Below, one piece after another: positions 1 to 11,484 of a stretch of 64,000 nucleotides of DNA (position 1 is the stretch's first letter; each line of letters starts with the position of its first letter). The DNA is from Aquatica leii. Taxonomy: Eukaryota > Arthropoda > Insecta > Coleoptera > Lampyridae. Under the pieces are notes generated by a model. That model made no database searches, was not told the origin of the DNA, and was given only the letters and a program-made list of their open reading frames with translations. The DNA is taken from positions 124,986,895 to 125,050,894 of the forward strand of contig CM069434.1 in the NCBI GenBank assembly GCA_035610365.1, written 5' to 3'. Position numbers and translations under genes: made by a program.

Positions 1-732
1 ACTTTGATAATTTTCATGGCATTCACCAACAACTAAAATAATATCTACTATTTCACTTGGTTGATAGTGACTCATGTTAAACGTCAAACTTGTGTTATTA
101 TTTAGACTTAGTACCTAATAAAAAAGTTGACAATTTGAAATGCTACTACTTGATGTAAAGCAAACATTTGTTTTTGGGATTACTACATTAGGTACTTAAA
201 TAAAATAGCACAAGCATGCTTAGTTTCTTTTGTTTCTGACTAGTAATTTACATGTACTATGTGTGTAACATGCATTTCTTGCATCAAATCTTGACGTTAA
301 AATATCTGTGAAACTGTGCGCTAAACTAAAAAATGGTCTCTACAAAAGTTGTTTATCTTTTTATAGGGAGTAATAATAAAGAATAAAAAATATAGGTTTC
401 TATTTAAAAAAGTAAAGTTGACCTTCAAATGCCCTTGAAATCTATCGTTCCTCAAGAAGTGGAAACTTGCATCACATGTCCCCCTTGAAATACTTCAACT
501 TTTATCTGAAACATTTTTTTTTGTTTCTCGTTATCGAGATATTTGCCCGTTTTACTTCAAATGGGACACCCAGTATATATATATATAAATCAATACTAAA
601 TACGACGTAATGTCCATGCTTATAATTTGTGGTACTTTTTTCATCCCATATTTTAAATCGGCTGACATTAAACTAAGCGAAAGGATAAATATTCCCAATG
701 GCTAATAAAGTTCAATATGTGATTACATCCGA
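1..732. other. AT-rich DNA, no gene seen
   Basis: No reading frame of interest, RNA gene or repeat boundary was recognised here. A short (ta)n run lies near 575-587. The stretch ends where similarity to the repeat copy at about 50555 begins (ttcttactgtaacatagatac, first base near 737). Confidence 0.5.
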
Positions 733-3700
733 CTTTTCTTACTGTAACATAGATACGATAAAGTTTTAGATACACAAGTTATTTGTTGAATTTACATACC
801 TCAAGCCTTATGGACAAAATAAAAATAAAAAAAAACTCAAAATAAAATAAAAATTAAAAAAAAAATACATTTTGATTAAAATAAAAATAAGAAAAATTCC
901 AAATTAAAAAAAAACAAAAAAAAATTTAAAAAAATCGCTATGGTTTCTTTGCTTTGGCCATAGCCCTCGTTATCGGCCGGCCTCTTGGAGATGCATGCGG
1001 GGAGGGCAAATGCGCCTCCCGCGCTTTTTTCTCTTTTTTTTAGAGCATGCATTTTGGCTGCATGCTCGTTTTGTCGCTCTTTCTTCGCCAGCCTCTCACT
1101 GCGGGCTATGGCCAATCTTTCTAAAATAGAAAAAATATTTAAAAACATTGAATTATTTAAAATTGAATTTTCGTTTTACAAGAGTAACTCGCTACTTGAG
1201 ATTAAATTGACCTAATTCCGATGAGACCAATTAATCGATCTAATTTTGCGAGTTTTTATAGTTTATATAAACTATTGAAATTATTATTTTTATAGCCTTA
1301 TGGACAAAATAAAAATAAAATAAATTTAAAAAAAATCAATTTTAAATAAATATAAAATTAAAATCAAAATAACAAAATAAAAATAATTTGAAAAAAAATA
1401 ACTACTGCTCCTCTGCAGCCTTGGCCATAGCCCGCGTAATTCGCCTTTTTCTGACAGCTGGCGGAGGAGACGGCAAATGCGCCTCCCGCGCTTTTTTTTC
1501 GCGTTTAAGCGCGTGCATTTTTTGGTTGTGTTGTTTTTGCCGTTGTTTTTTTGCCATTCTCCTGCTGCGGGCTATGGCCATTCTTTCTAAAATAAAAAAA
1601 GTATTAAAAAAAATTAAATTATTTAAAATTGAATTTTTACTTTTACAAGAGTAGTAACTCGCCACTTGAGATTAAATTGACCTAATTAATTTAATCGGAC
1701 CAATTAATCGACCTAATTTCCCGAGTTTTTATAGCCTTATCGACAAAATACAAATAAAATAAATTTAAAAAAAATTCATTTTTAAATAAAATAAAAATAA
1801 TTCAAAATAAAAATAATTTAAAATAAAATAAAATTAAATTAAAACTATTGCTCCTTTGCGGCCTTGGCCATAGCCCTCGTAGTTGGCCGGCCTCTTACAG
1901 ATGGCGGAGGCGAAGGCAAATGCGCCTCCCGCGCTTTCTTTTCTCGTTTCATTGCGTGCATTTTCTTTCTGTGCTCCAGCTGCCGTTGCTTCTTGGCCAG
2001 CCTACTACTACTACTTTCTAAAATAAAAAAAGTATTAAAAAAAATTAATTTATTTAAAATTGAATTTTTACTTTTACAAGAATAGTAACTCGCCACTTGA
2101 GATTAAATTGACCTAATTAATTTAATCGGACCAATTAATCGACCTAATTTCGCGAGTTTTTATAGCCTTATGGACAAAATAAAAATAAAATAAATTTTAA
2201 AAAAAATCAATTTTAAATAAATATAAAATTAAAATCAAAATAACAAAATAAAAATAATTTGAAAAAAAATAACTACTGCTCCTCTGCAGCCTTGGCCATA
2301 GCCCGCGTAATTCGCCTTCCTCTGACAGCTGGCTGAGGCGACGGCAAATGCGCCTCCCGCGCTTTTTTTTCGCGTTTAAGCGCGTGCATTTTTTGGCTGT
2401 GTTGTTCTGCCGTTGTTTTTTTGCCATTCTCCTGCTGCGGGCTATGGCCATTCTTTCTAAAATAAAAAAAGTATTAAAAAAAATTAAATTATTTAAAATT
2501 GAATTTTTACTTTTACAAGAGTAGTAACTCGCCACTTGAGATTAAATTGACCTAATTAATTTAATCGGACCAATTAATCGACCTAATTTCGCGAGTTTTT
2601 ATAGCCTTATGGACAAAATAAAAATAAAATAAATTTAAAAAAAAATCAATTTTAAATAAATAAAAAATAAAAATCAAAATAACAAAATAAAAATAAAAAA
2701 CTATTCTTCCTCTCCAGCCTTGGCCATAGCCCGCGTAATCCGCCTTCCTCTTATGGCCGGCGGAGGAGACGGCAAATGCGCCTCCCGCGCTTTTTTATCT
2801 CGTTTCAGGGAGTGCATTTTTTGGCTATGGATTTTTTGCGCTTCTTTCTTTGCCATCCGCCGGCTGCGGGCTATGGCCATTTTTTGTAAAATAAAAAAAG
2901 TATTAAAAAAAATTAAATTATTTAAAATTGAATTTTTACTTTTACAAGAGTAGTAACTCGCCACTTGAGATTAAATTCACTTAATTAATTTAATCGGACC
3001 AATTAATCGACCTAATTTCGCGAGTTTTTATAGCCTTATGGACAAAATAAAAATAAAATAAATTTAAAAAAAAATCAATTTTAAATAAATGAAAAATAAA
3101 AATCAAAATAACAAAATAAAAATAATTTGAAAAAAAATAACTACTGCTCCTCTGCAGCCTTGGCCATAGCCCGCGTAATTCGCCTTCCTCTGACAGCTGG
3201 CGGAGGCGACGGCAAATGCGCCTCTCGCGCTTTTTTTTCGCGTTTAAGCGCGTGCATTTTTTGGTTGTGTTGTTTTTGCCGTTGTTTTTTTGCCATTCTC
3301 CTGCTGCGGGCTATGGCCATTCTTTCTAAAATAAAAAAAGTATTAAAAAAAATTAAATTATTTAAAATTGAACTTTTACTTTTACAAGAGTAGTAACTCG
3401 CCACTTGAGATTAAATTGACCTAATTAATTTAATCGGACCAATTAATCGACCTAATTTCGCGAGTTTTTATATCCTTATGGACAAAATAAAAATAAAATA
3501 AATTAAAAAAAAAATCAATTTTAAATAAAATAAAAATAAAAATAATTCAAAATAAAAATAATTTAAAATAAAATAAAATAAAATTAAAACTATTGCTCCT
3601 TTGCGGCCTTGGCCATAGCCCTCGTAGTTGGCCGGCCTCTTACAGATGGCGGAGGCGAAGGCAAATGCGCCTCCCGCGCTTTCTTTTCTCGTTTCATTGC

Positions 3701-3890
3701 GTGCAATTTCTTGCTGTGCTCCAGCTGCCGTTGCTTCTTGGCCAGCCTACTACTACGGGCTATGGCCATTCTTTCTAAAATAAAAAAAGTATTAAAAAAA
3801 ATTAAATTATTTAAAATTGAATTTTTACTTTTACAAGAGTAGTAACTCGCCACTTGAGATTAAATTGACCTAATTAATTAAATCGGACCA
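733..3890. repeat. Tandem array of ~435-bp repeats
   Basis: Seven head-to-tail units start with the motif agccttatggacaaaat or a one-base variant at about 804, 1294, 1733, 2164, 2603, 3032 and 3472, giving spacings of 490, 439, 431, 439, 429 and 440 bp. Each unit has an A-rich part, a GC-richer core (ggcaaatgcgcctcccgcgctt) and a tail ending aatcggaccaattaatcgacc. The array resumes after a solo LTR at 5734. Two diverged copies lie at 50341-51010 and an inverted partial copy at about 6470-6612. It could be a satellite or the subterminal array of a foldback-like element. I recognise no known family. Confidence 0.9.
1402..1584 (-). other. Small basic ORF repeated in each array unit
   Basis: On the minus strand each unit holds a similar reading frame. 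The open frame is about 87 codons (1402-1665, 2701-2964, 3141-3404, 3590-3853; 83 codons at 1845-2096), but the first codon of that frame is GTG. The first ATG is about 27 codons in, so a eukaryotic product would be about 60 residues starting MAIARSRRMAKK. The peptide is rich in Lys, Arg, Gln and His, contains a conserved LPSPPP, and ends near TRAMAKA. The unit at 2197-2535 has a frameshift and the first unit (876-1148) is diverged. Conservation may only reflect recent duplication, and no function is assigned. Confidence 0.35.
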
Positions 3891-5733
3891 TGTTACATGC
3901 CAAAGTTAAAACAATGTCACTGCCTGAAATGAGGTAACATAAACGATGTTGTGCCGGTTGCTCAGTGGAGACGGGGTGAGTTATATTTAAACGTTTCGTG
4001 ATTAAATTGGATCAACTTGACGAAAACACAAAATCGAAAAGTAATAATGTCGAAATCAAAGGGGCGCCAGGAAGGAGTAAAGCTTAATGGACTTCTGGCC
4101 CTTGCCAACCACAAGTCCGCTCCTGGAGGATTACCCTAAACGGACTTACCTTGATAGAGTGTATCTCACTAAAATCTGTAATAAATTAATAAAGTTACTC
4201 ACGCGGAGGCCGACGGAATTAAAAGCTCTTTACATTTAACAATTTAAAATTTATTTGAACACAGAAAACAAAATGAATAAAATAATGGTATTGAAATTAA
4301 CAAAATTAATCACACAAAACAGAAACAAAGAACGCAAAATGAATGTTTGAATAAATGCACAATACAAAACAAAATAATAATAAAAAAAATAATATTGGTA
4401 AACCTTAATTACCAAAACAAAACAAAAATCACGGCCGTGTGCGTGTCGAAATTAATTAATTAATTATAAAATCAAATAAACTTAATTACCTTAAAACTAA
4501 TATAATACTTGAATCAAGAACTTATTCGGTCCCGTTTAACAAGTTTTAGCTCGGGATTAAGTCACCGTTCCGACAAATACGGACAATAATTAGTTACCTT
4601 ATTGGTTTTGTTTCAATTCGAGACACTTGTAAATTTTACTTGAAATTCAAAGCTTTTAACACTTAATCGCGTAAACAAAAATTTCACATATCAATAGACG
4701 GTGCAAAATAAATACCTTAAATTATTTGAAATCGGGCTTTTGGTTAGCGTAGGCTAGCTGTCGTCGTCCGGAACCTCGATAGGGTACCAAATCCAGATGA
4801 GTAATTTACCAACGGAAGATTTATATTGATCCGCCCCCAAGGCGAAAGAGATGAGAATGCGAAACAAACTCACGCACAAATTTACTTAACGATACATGCT
4901 AAATTAATTCGGAAAACAGTGATCTCAATGAACCGTAATTACGAAAAGGAAAGTTTTGTTTTCCACTTAAAGAATCACTGAACCATTTTCATTTACTTCC
5001 GCGGTAACTCTAAATTAACTACTAGAAAAGGTGAATTATCACCCGCGATAACTACATTTTGACGACTGACAACCAACTAACTTCGGACTCTCTCTATTTA
5101 CCAAAATCACATCTATATATCAACTTTTTCGACTACCCTTTCCACAAAGGCTGTGTTCGAAACTTCAAGAAAGAAAACGATCTCCTTAAGAAGTGCGATA
5201 AGGAAACAATCAGTCTCCATTACGTCATATTCATAGCATTTGGACACGGCATTTCGCTTATACGTGAAAATGTCAAATTGACAAAATATTATATTACAAG
5301 AATTTAAACTGCCTAATAAATTAAGATAATGACTTAATTTTCCACGTAATCTAAACGATTGACACAAAGAAATCAAAGTACGACTGTACTGAGAATGCAC
5401 TTGAACAAAGAACTTTTGAACCAAATATATTGAATTACGATTATATCTCAGAAGGGAAACATAAATTACAACTGGAATTCTTAACAAACCAAGTGAAATA
5501 CTCAATAAACAAAATCGCGAAATCAGATGATTCACGGCGTAACAAAATACAAAACTTTATCAACAATTTAAATTGTAACTTTGAATTTAAAAACGTAAAA
5601 TAACTTATTAAACTCAATCTAAAATCCTATTAAAACAAATTCAAAATACATTAAATGAAAATCGTCAATCCAAATACTGTGTCTGTTACCAAAAATTACT
5701 CAAACCACCAATCGTTTTCAAACGATGGTTACA
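3891..5733. mobile_element. Solo LTR, 1843 bp, inserted in a repeat unit
   Basis: The segment begins tgttacatgcc and ends gatggttaca, so it has TG...CA termini. It is flanked by a 4-bp direct repeat acca (3887-3890 and 5734-5737). Removing it and one acca restores the repeat sequence aatcggaccaattaatcg found in neighbouring units, which fixes both ends exactly. No gag, protease or reverse transcriptase is present; ORFs inside (5059-5307, 5113-5535) resemble nothing known. A solo LTR left by LTR-LTR recombination fits best. At 1.84 kb it is long for an insect LTR, so a non-autonomous LTR element is the alternative. Confidence 0.75.
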
Positions 5734-6612
5734 ACCAATTAATCGACCTAATTTCGCGAGTTTTTATAGTTTATATAATCTGTTGAAATTATTCTCAAGC
5801 TCGAGAGCCTTCACGAAGTTTATATCCATTTCCAGAACGTTCACTGAAAGATATAGAAAATTCTCGAAGGATGACTAAAATGTATAAATGCGGTACAAAC
5901 AAATCATAGATCCGTTATTTCAGTAATTCGAAGTCGGCAGGTTTAAGATTATTCAAGTTTAAATAAATAAATGATTAATGCGTGTCGAGATAAATATACG
6001 GAGTATAACCTTGTACGTGACTTTAATGTAAACAAGTGTGTGAAGTTATCCGCGGACATTATCTTTCGAGTGATAGTGCTATATAAATTAGTATAAGTGT
6101 TTTTATTAAATTTCCTTAGATTTAATTAGTTCGGTTAGTTCTAAATGTGTACATATTTTTAGTATAAATAAATTCGTTTTAATAATCGTTACACTATTGA
6201 TTAATCGTTTTAAATTAGATTGTATAAATAGATAACGATTAATTTAGCGAAAAATAATTAATTATCTTCGTTATATATATAAAACGATTAATCAATCAGT
6301 TATGTAAACTGGTAAACATAAAAATTCACCCTAAGAAGAAATAAACAATGCCTTACTGGTCGAGTGTACTAACTGTTTGCGTGTTCGAATCACGTACAAT
6401 TTTAGAGACAAAAAAATCTGCTGACATCAGAACAAAGTTCTAATTGACTTCGTACGTTCGATGAGAATCATCCGCAAAATGAGATCAACTCCCAAATTAA
6501 TTCGCGAAATTAGATCGATTAATTTTACTTGATTAATTAATCCGATAAAATTAATCAAGTCAATTTAATCTCAAGTGCAAGGTTACTACTTACAAGTAAT
6601 TTTATTAAATAA
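5734..6612. repeat. Tail of the repeat array, unique insert and inverted repeat copy
   Basis: The first ~55 bases complete the repeat unit interrupted by the solo LTR. A segment of about 360 bp (5790-6150) follows that is absent from the related copy near 51010-51240. Next is a shared AT-rich stretch containing aaaacgattaatcaatc and atgtaaactggta, also seen at 51160-51195. From about 6470 to 6612 the sequence is the reverse complement of the repeat-unit tail (it reads caagtcaatttaatctcaagtg), so the whole 733-6612 block has inverted ends. No coding sequence was found. Confidence 0.6.
5810..5924 (+). promoter_or_regulatory. Heat-shock-type promoter motif cluster
   Basis: Motifs seen: TTCacGAA at 5810-5817, GAAcgTTC at 5835-5842, and a perfect three-unit heat shock element GAAaaTTCtcGAA at 5856-5868. 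A TATA box (TATAAAT) lies at 5883-5889. An arthropod-type initiator TCAGT lies at 5920-5924, 37 bases downstream of the first TATA base. Spacing and order match Hsp70-type promoters of arthropods. No long reading frame follows, so if it is active it would drive a noncoding transcript of the repeat element. Function is inferred. Confidence 0.5.
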
Positions 6613-6984
6613 TTTATAAGTTTATATAGCCAATATCTTACCGCGCATCCGCGTTCGGCGTTCGTCTTCTGTAAACAATAAAAATAACTTTATAGTATAT
6701 TAAGTATTAAAACAGTAAGGGTTTTTTACCGGCCGAAGACAATGTTATACTGTCCAAGTCCGGTAGAGACTTTAATGTTCGTGATGCTTATGCTATTTTT
6801 TGCACGATAGAAACAATTTTTAATAATAATAGATATAATATCAGGTGTGCAACTAAGTTCCCGCTGTTTTTCGAAAGATGGCTCTAGCAGTAAGTGCTGG
6901 TCGATTGTGACTTATCCAAAACGTCATAAATCAAGCTTGGAAAACAAACGGCTTCAACACATTGTAACACTTATTTTATTTTTG

Positions 6985-7740
6985 GTTATCGCTCAAATCC
7001 ATATTTTAAAAATTTAATGGCATGGGTATATGTATTTTATATTTAATTTGAAAATCATATAGGTATTAAAATTTTTTTGGATTATCTCCATAGAGTTGTT
7101 GGTAAATAAAGGGTATAAAAAGTCGTTTTTGAAAAGAATGGTTTAAAAAAAAATAAATAAATGGTTTATTTATGGTGGAAAATCGTTTTAATAAGATCGT
7201 TTTGAAAAAGATCATTTATTGGAATATAGTTTATAATAGTATCGTTTGGTTGTATTGGTTTGAAAAATTATTATTTATTTGAAAATTGGTTATTGTTTTG
7301 AAGATTTGTTAATGTTTTGAAGATTTGTTATTGTTTTGAAGATTTGTAATTATTGGTTACGATATTGAAGATTTATTTGGAGTTGAAAGAAAGTTTTTTT
7401 ATTAATTTAAAAATTTATACATACAAAGGTATGAACTTTATTATTTATTGTTTGATAAATGCATTTTTATAGTTATTTTTGATCGTTAATTCTTATAAAT
7501 AACACATTTTAAAGTATATTGTCATTTTGACAGTTTTTAAAATATGTTTGTAGTGTATTTGGTTAGTTTTGGAAATTTTGTTTATTGTTATTTTAATTAT
7601 ATTTATGTATTTTATTTTCTGTTACATAAAATTGTTAATCCCCCTTAAATTAAATGAAATAAAGTTCAATTGTTATAATTTGTTGAATTGTTTGAATTGT
7701 TAATTTGTTAATTATAGTAGTATCGGTTATAACATTAGTG
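6985..7740. other. Extra DNA in the mariner 5' leader
   Basis: Mariner leaders are normally well under 200 bp. Here about 750 bp of AT-rich sequence separates the left inverted repeat region (to about 6985) from the bases just before the transposase start (gattttgcttttgcg at 7740). It contains a short direct repeat, tgttttgaagatttgtta, at about 7293-7345. No ORF or terminal structure was recognised. It may be a small nested insertion. Confidence 0.4.
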
Positions 7741-7778
7741 ATTTTGCTTTTGCGTCATATGCTTTTGATTGTGTGAAA

Positions 7779-8330
7779 ATGTCTGATTTTGTACCAAATA
7801 ATCGTCATTTGCGGGAAGTGTTGCTTTTCTTCTTTCATTCGAAGAAAACGGCGGCTGAAGCGCATCGAGAACTCATAAAATTTTACGGAGAAGCTGCTCT
7901 AAGTGAAACAACGTGCCGTGATTAGTTTCGTCGCTTCAAAGACGGTGATTTTAATGTTGAGGACCGTTCGCGTGCAGGAAAGCCAAAAATCTTCGAAAAT
8001 GCTGAATTGGAGGTATTGCTCGATGAGAATGAGCTGTTGAAACCGAAAGAAACCATCACTGGGGAACGGTATCGAACTCAATTGATGCGATTGAGCCGAG
8101 CATTGCGTGAAAAGCGGCCACAATACAAGCAGAGGCACGAAAAAGTAATTCTACAGCATGACAACGCTCGGCCTCACGTTGCCAAACCAGTTAAAACGTA
8201 CTTGGAAACGCTCAAATGGCTTGATTCGTGGATAGCCTCAAAAGACGAACACTTCTACCGTCAAGGTATTCGAGCTCTGCCAGAAAGATGGGAAAAAGTT
8301 GTCGCTAGCGATGGGCAATACTTTGAATGA
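7779..8330 (+). pseudogene. Mariner transposase, deleted
   Basis: The frame starts at ATG 7779 with a mariner N-terminal helix-turn-helix region (HLREVLLFFFHSKKTAAEAH). An in-frame TAG follows at 7923-7925. The central part is lost: the text jumps from the linker (NELLKPKETI) to TGERYRTQLMRLSRALREK, removing the first catalytic Asp. The second catalytic Asp motif LQHDNARPHVAKPV is present. The third acidic motif (YSPDLAPSDYHLF in relatives) is also deleted, leaving the typical C-terminus ALPERWEKVVASDGQYF. It cannot encode an active DD34D transposase. Confidence 0.9.
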
Positions 8331-8409
8331 TTTATTTTTAACCATTTTTCACAATAAAGTTGCATTTTTATATTAAAAAAGACAGCGAGAACTTAGTTGC
8401 GCACCGATA

Positions 8410-10857
8410 TAATAAATCACTTACCGACGGGGGACTAGTAAATAAAACATACCGTGTTAAAAACAAGCATAGTAACTAGGAGAAAACCATCTAGTAGTGC
8501 AAAATAGTATATTGTATACCAAGGTTGAGTAGTTTATCATTATAACCTAAGCGACAGATTAAATCGCGAGACACAAGCGTCGATGGATATAAGTTGCGCA
8601 GGTTATAATCATCTTCTCAAGCGTGGTCTATATACAATTACTTCCAGTACTAGAATTATTGAAACTTTTTTACCCGTTACTAAATAAATAATTTTAAATT
8701 AAATTAAATGTGTGACAAAAAAAAACTATTGTTATCGGTGAAGCGAGATGGGACAAGTTAATCCGCTAGCATACACCCAATCAACCATTACATTCTGCAG
8801 GTGTCCAGCTTGTACGTTAATTCGTTCTACCGCTGTAAGAATAAGTCGTAAAGAAATTAAGCAAAGCATTTCATTAAGCAAAATCTGGCCGTTTTGATTC
8901 AGGCACGGTTTACATGAAACACAATTGTAGATGCTTGGTGTTATATTACGAAAGCGACCCTTGGTCAAAAAAAAAGTCGCAATAATCACCAAAAGCAACT
9001 CGACCGAAACGCTTTTAATACAAACAGCTATCAACTTAGAACGAAAGTATGTAAAATAAAATTTGAGTAAAAATTTAAAGGTTGAAATTGTATAAACAGG
9101 CAGGCAGTTGTAAAGATTATTAGCGTTATAAATCTGTTAAGATTAGACAAAAGATTCAACTGTTTAATGCATTTTTATAGTTAGTAGCGGCTTGGGTCAT
9201 TGTTAATTGCAAAGAAAGTTACGGAATCGGTAAATTTTATTTCAGTTGAAACACGCAGCGCCATCCAGTAACGACATGGTAATATATTAAGGGTAGCAAA
9301 AGAGATAACGTCGCCTTCAGGAGAATGAGTAAAGGGGAGACCCCAATTGGCACATTTGGTACTGAGAGGGTTCGACAACTTAACCAATCAAACAAAAAGT
9401 GTTCCAAGAAATAAGTCAAAATTGCGTACAATGAAGGAGGAGAAACTTTTAAAAACTTTGCGAGTAGAAAAAAAGGAGATTGCATACCGGACTTCTTTTT
9501 TTGATCACGTAGGTACTCGCGAGAAGAGTTACTTATTTTACTTAACTGAATTCAATACAGGCTTCAATTGAAACCTTTTGATTGTTTAAACGTGTTATTA
9601 TTTAATGTTAAGTTATGTTTGTATTAACATTTGTTTAACAACAATTTTGCTTTGATGTCATATAGATTTTAATGTTACGTTTCGGGTCGTTTGTTTGCCA
9701 TTAAGTGACAAAGTGTTAAGTGATCGCTAATCTGCGTCCAGTCAAGTGTAGAAAGTCACGGTACTTGGTCTACAATTGACGAATAGGCGCCATATAAAAA
9801 AGATCAGAAATTAAATTAAATTTATTTGGATATAGGTTTGTAATTTTATTTAATTTTTGTACGAGAGATGCGATAAATTGAGATAATGCCTAACGCGAAA
9901 AAATTGAGAAAAATGATCTAAAATGAATCTTAATATTTCAACTTTTTTTTGTTTGAAACGGAGAGAGCAAATCTAATAAAATTTTGTTTGTTTTGCCTGT
10001 GTCAATTGACGTGTTGTTTATAAAATTTGTTTTTACTTTTTTTGCGCTCAAAAATTACGCTGAGAACACCTAAAGACACACATGAATTATTTCGCGTCGC
10101 GATATGTTTTATTGTGAGTCCAGTCTGCTGTAAGTCTTTTTTAGATATGATAGGGAATCGCGAACGCGACAAACTGTAAATTTCTAAAGATAAAATTTCC
10201 GCTTTGAAATTTTACATCTGAAAGTGTGTGGCAACACAGCTTGAATCGTGCCATAATCTAAGAAGCTCATGAGCTGTGAATCACTATAAAACTCAGGCAA
10301 AATCTGGTATGTAATCGTTTTCTTTTGTTGCGTTCAAAATGCGCGCCAACTAATTAGCATATTGAGAAGCAATTGCCAGGGATCACGCGATATAAATTGT
10401 TAATCTAATTATCTACCATATTTAACCAAGGTCCTGTTAGTTCCACTTTTGCTCTAACATTTATTGTAACTAGAAAATTGTTAACAATTATCAGAAAACT
10501 CTAAATAAACGCCAGTCAGCAAAAAAAATGACAGTCAACGTACGTGAAACTCAATTTGTCAACCTTTTCTCGCCTAATATACTTGTGAGCGTAATTTTAT
10601 TCATTCAGGCTTTGCAAAGGTGATATTGTGTCTTGAAAAGATTTCAATGTGTCAAATAAAGTTAGACCAAGAAATTAAACTAGACGATCACGTGCTACTA
10701 TGAAAAAACTCTACTCCGGTAAAAGAATTGATCAAAACTCCAAAAAACTTCAAGGTTATTAAATTGAATAATCATTTTGATTTCATTGTCTTTAAAATTT
10801 CATATCCTGTCCAAAAGATGTTTTCCAAATATCCCGCACAAAAAATCAACACAATTA
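8410..10857. other. Long stretch with no gene recognised
   Basis: Several short frames exist (8732-9034 minus, 9181-9485 minus, 9347-9571 plus, 10728-10910 plus), but none resembles a known protein and most lack an ATG at a sensible place. The 8732-9034 frame has a hydrophobic N-terminal stretch followed by a CxxCxxC-like segment (CVSCKPC) and opens with TTG, so it could be part of an exon or chance. No RNA gene or mobile-element end was identified. Confidence 0.4.
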
Positions 10858-11084
10858 CTATCAAATACAATAAACAAAAACACACAAAAAACAACACAAA
10901 ATACAAGTAATTAATATCAAATACCATAAACAAAAACGCACAAAAAACAACACAAAATACAAGTAATTAATATCAAAAACGATAAACGAAAACGTACAAA
11001 AACAACACAAAATACAAGTGTTCAGAAACGTAGTAATTAATCTCAAAGACAACAAACAAAAACACAAAAAAAACAAACACAAAA
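10858..11084. repeat. Minisatellite of ~60-bp units
   Basis: About 3.5 tandem copies of a unit containing aacacaaaatacaagtaatta and tcaaa-acgataaac-aaaaac, with small changes between copies. It directly abuts the end of the Penelope-like element at 11085. Confidence 0.75.
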
Positions 11085-11415
11085 TATACTAACATTAGAA
11101 TGTCTTCCGGGTTTGGACCGTGTCATAGTTGCAACCGAAGCTGCCAACGTTTCGCCCACTTTCGTAAGGGGCTTCATCAGGGCGTGAGATAAATCGCAAA
11201 ACTCAAACAAGCAATCGAAATCTAACTAAGAACTTCTCAAAAGTTAGGTTATCCACTTGTAAAACAAGCCATAACCTAAACTATGAAAAGGTAAGAAAGA
11301 AAACGATAAGCTGAAAAAGCAAACGAAAATCTAACAGAGAACCACTACCGAGTTAGGTAATCAACTTGTGAACCAAGCCAGATTCTAAACTCCGTAGAAG
11401 TGACTTAAGAAGAAA
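11085..11415 (-). repeat. Penelope-like terminal repeat (left copy)
   Basis: This 331-bp segment is the reverse complement of 18682-19013 with only scattered differences; it runs from tatactaacattagaatg to gtgacttaagaagaaa. A third copy in the same orientation as this one lies at 46437-46670. Relative to the PLE frame at 11485-12501 it is the 3' terminal repeat. PLEs are known to carry such pLTRs in direct or inverted arrangement. It contains a hammerhead-like core at 11149-11180. Confidence 0.85.
11149..11180 (-). ncRNA. Hammerhead-ribozyme-like core in PLE terminal repeat
   Basis: Read on the minus strand: CTGATGA, then a stem-loop (agcccc...gtgggc), then GAAAC. This is the conserved catalytic core arrangement CUGANGA-stem II-GAAA. 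Hammerhead motifs are established features of Penelope-like elements. I could not pair a convincing stem III and cleavage site by eye, so activity is unproven. Confidence 0.55.
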
Positions 11416-11484
11416 TAGTCTCCGTATTTAAAGGAAAAGGATCGTCACGGATGATTAAGCTCGGCCCTGATTGGGTTACGGTTG

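Larger units (their letters stand above)
6841..8407 (+). mobile_element. Mariner element, internally deleted and carrying extra leader DNA
   Basis: Inverted ends: the left begins tcaggtgtgcaactaagttc and the right, read on the minus strand, begins tcggtgcgcaactaagttc. Both are flanked by a TA dinucleotide (6839-6840 and 8408-8409), the mariner target duplication. The element is 1567 bp although its transposase gene is deleted, because about 750 bp of unrelated DNA sits in the 5' leader. It is non-autonomous. Confidence 0.85.

Noticed and set aside
5059..5535. Two frames of 82 and 140 codons inside the solo LTR
   Set aside because: They overlap on opposite strands, resemble nothing, and lie within an LTR.
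6356..6393. Possible tRNA-derived SINE head (tggtcgagtg and gttcgaatc)
   Set aside because: The two boxes are only about 26 bases apart and the B-box is not kept in the sister copy near 51230.
8732..9034. Minus-strand frame with a hydrophobic N-terminus and Cys cluster, looking like a secreted protein
   Set aside because: It opens with TTG, has no ATG before the hydrophobic part and no matching exon signals, so it was not called a gene.
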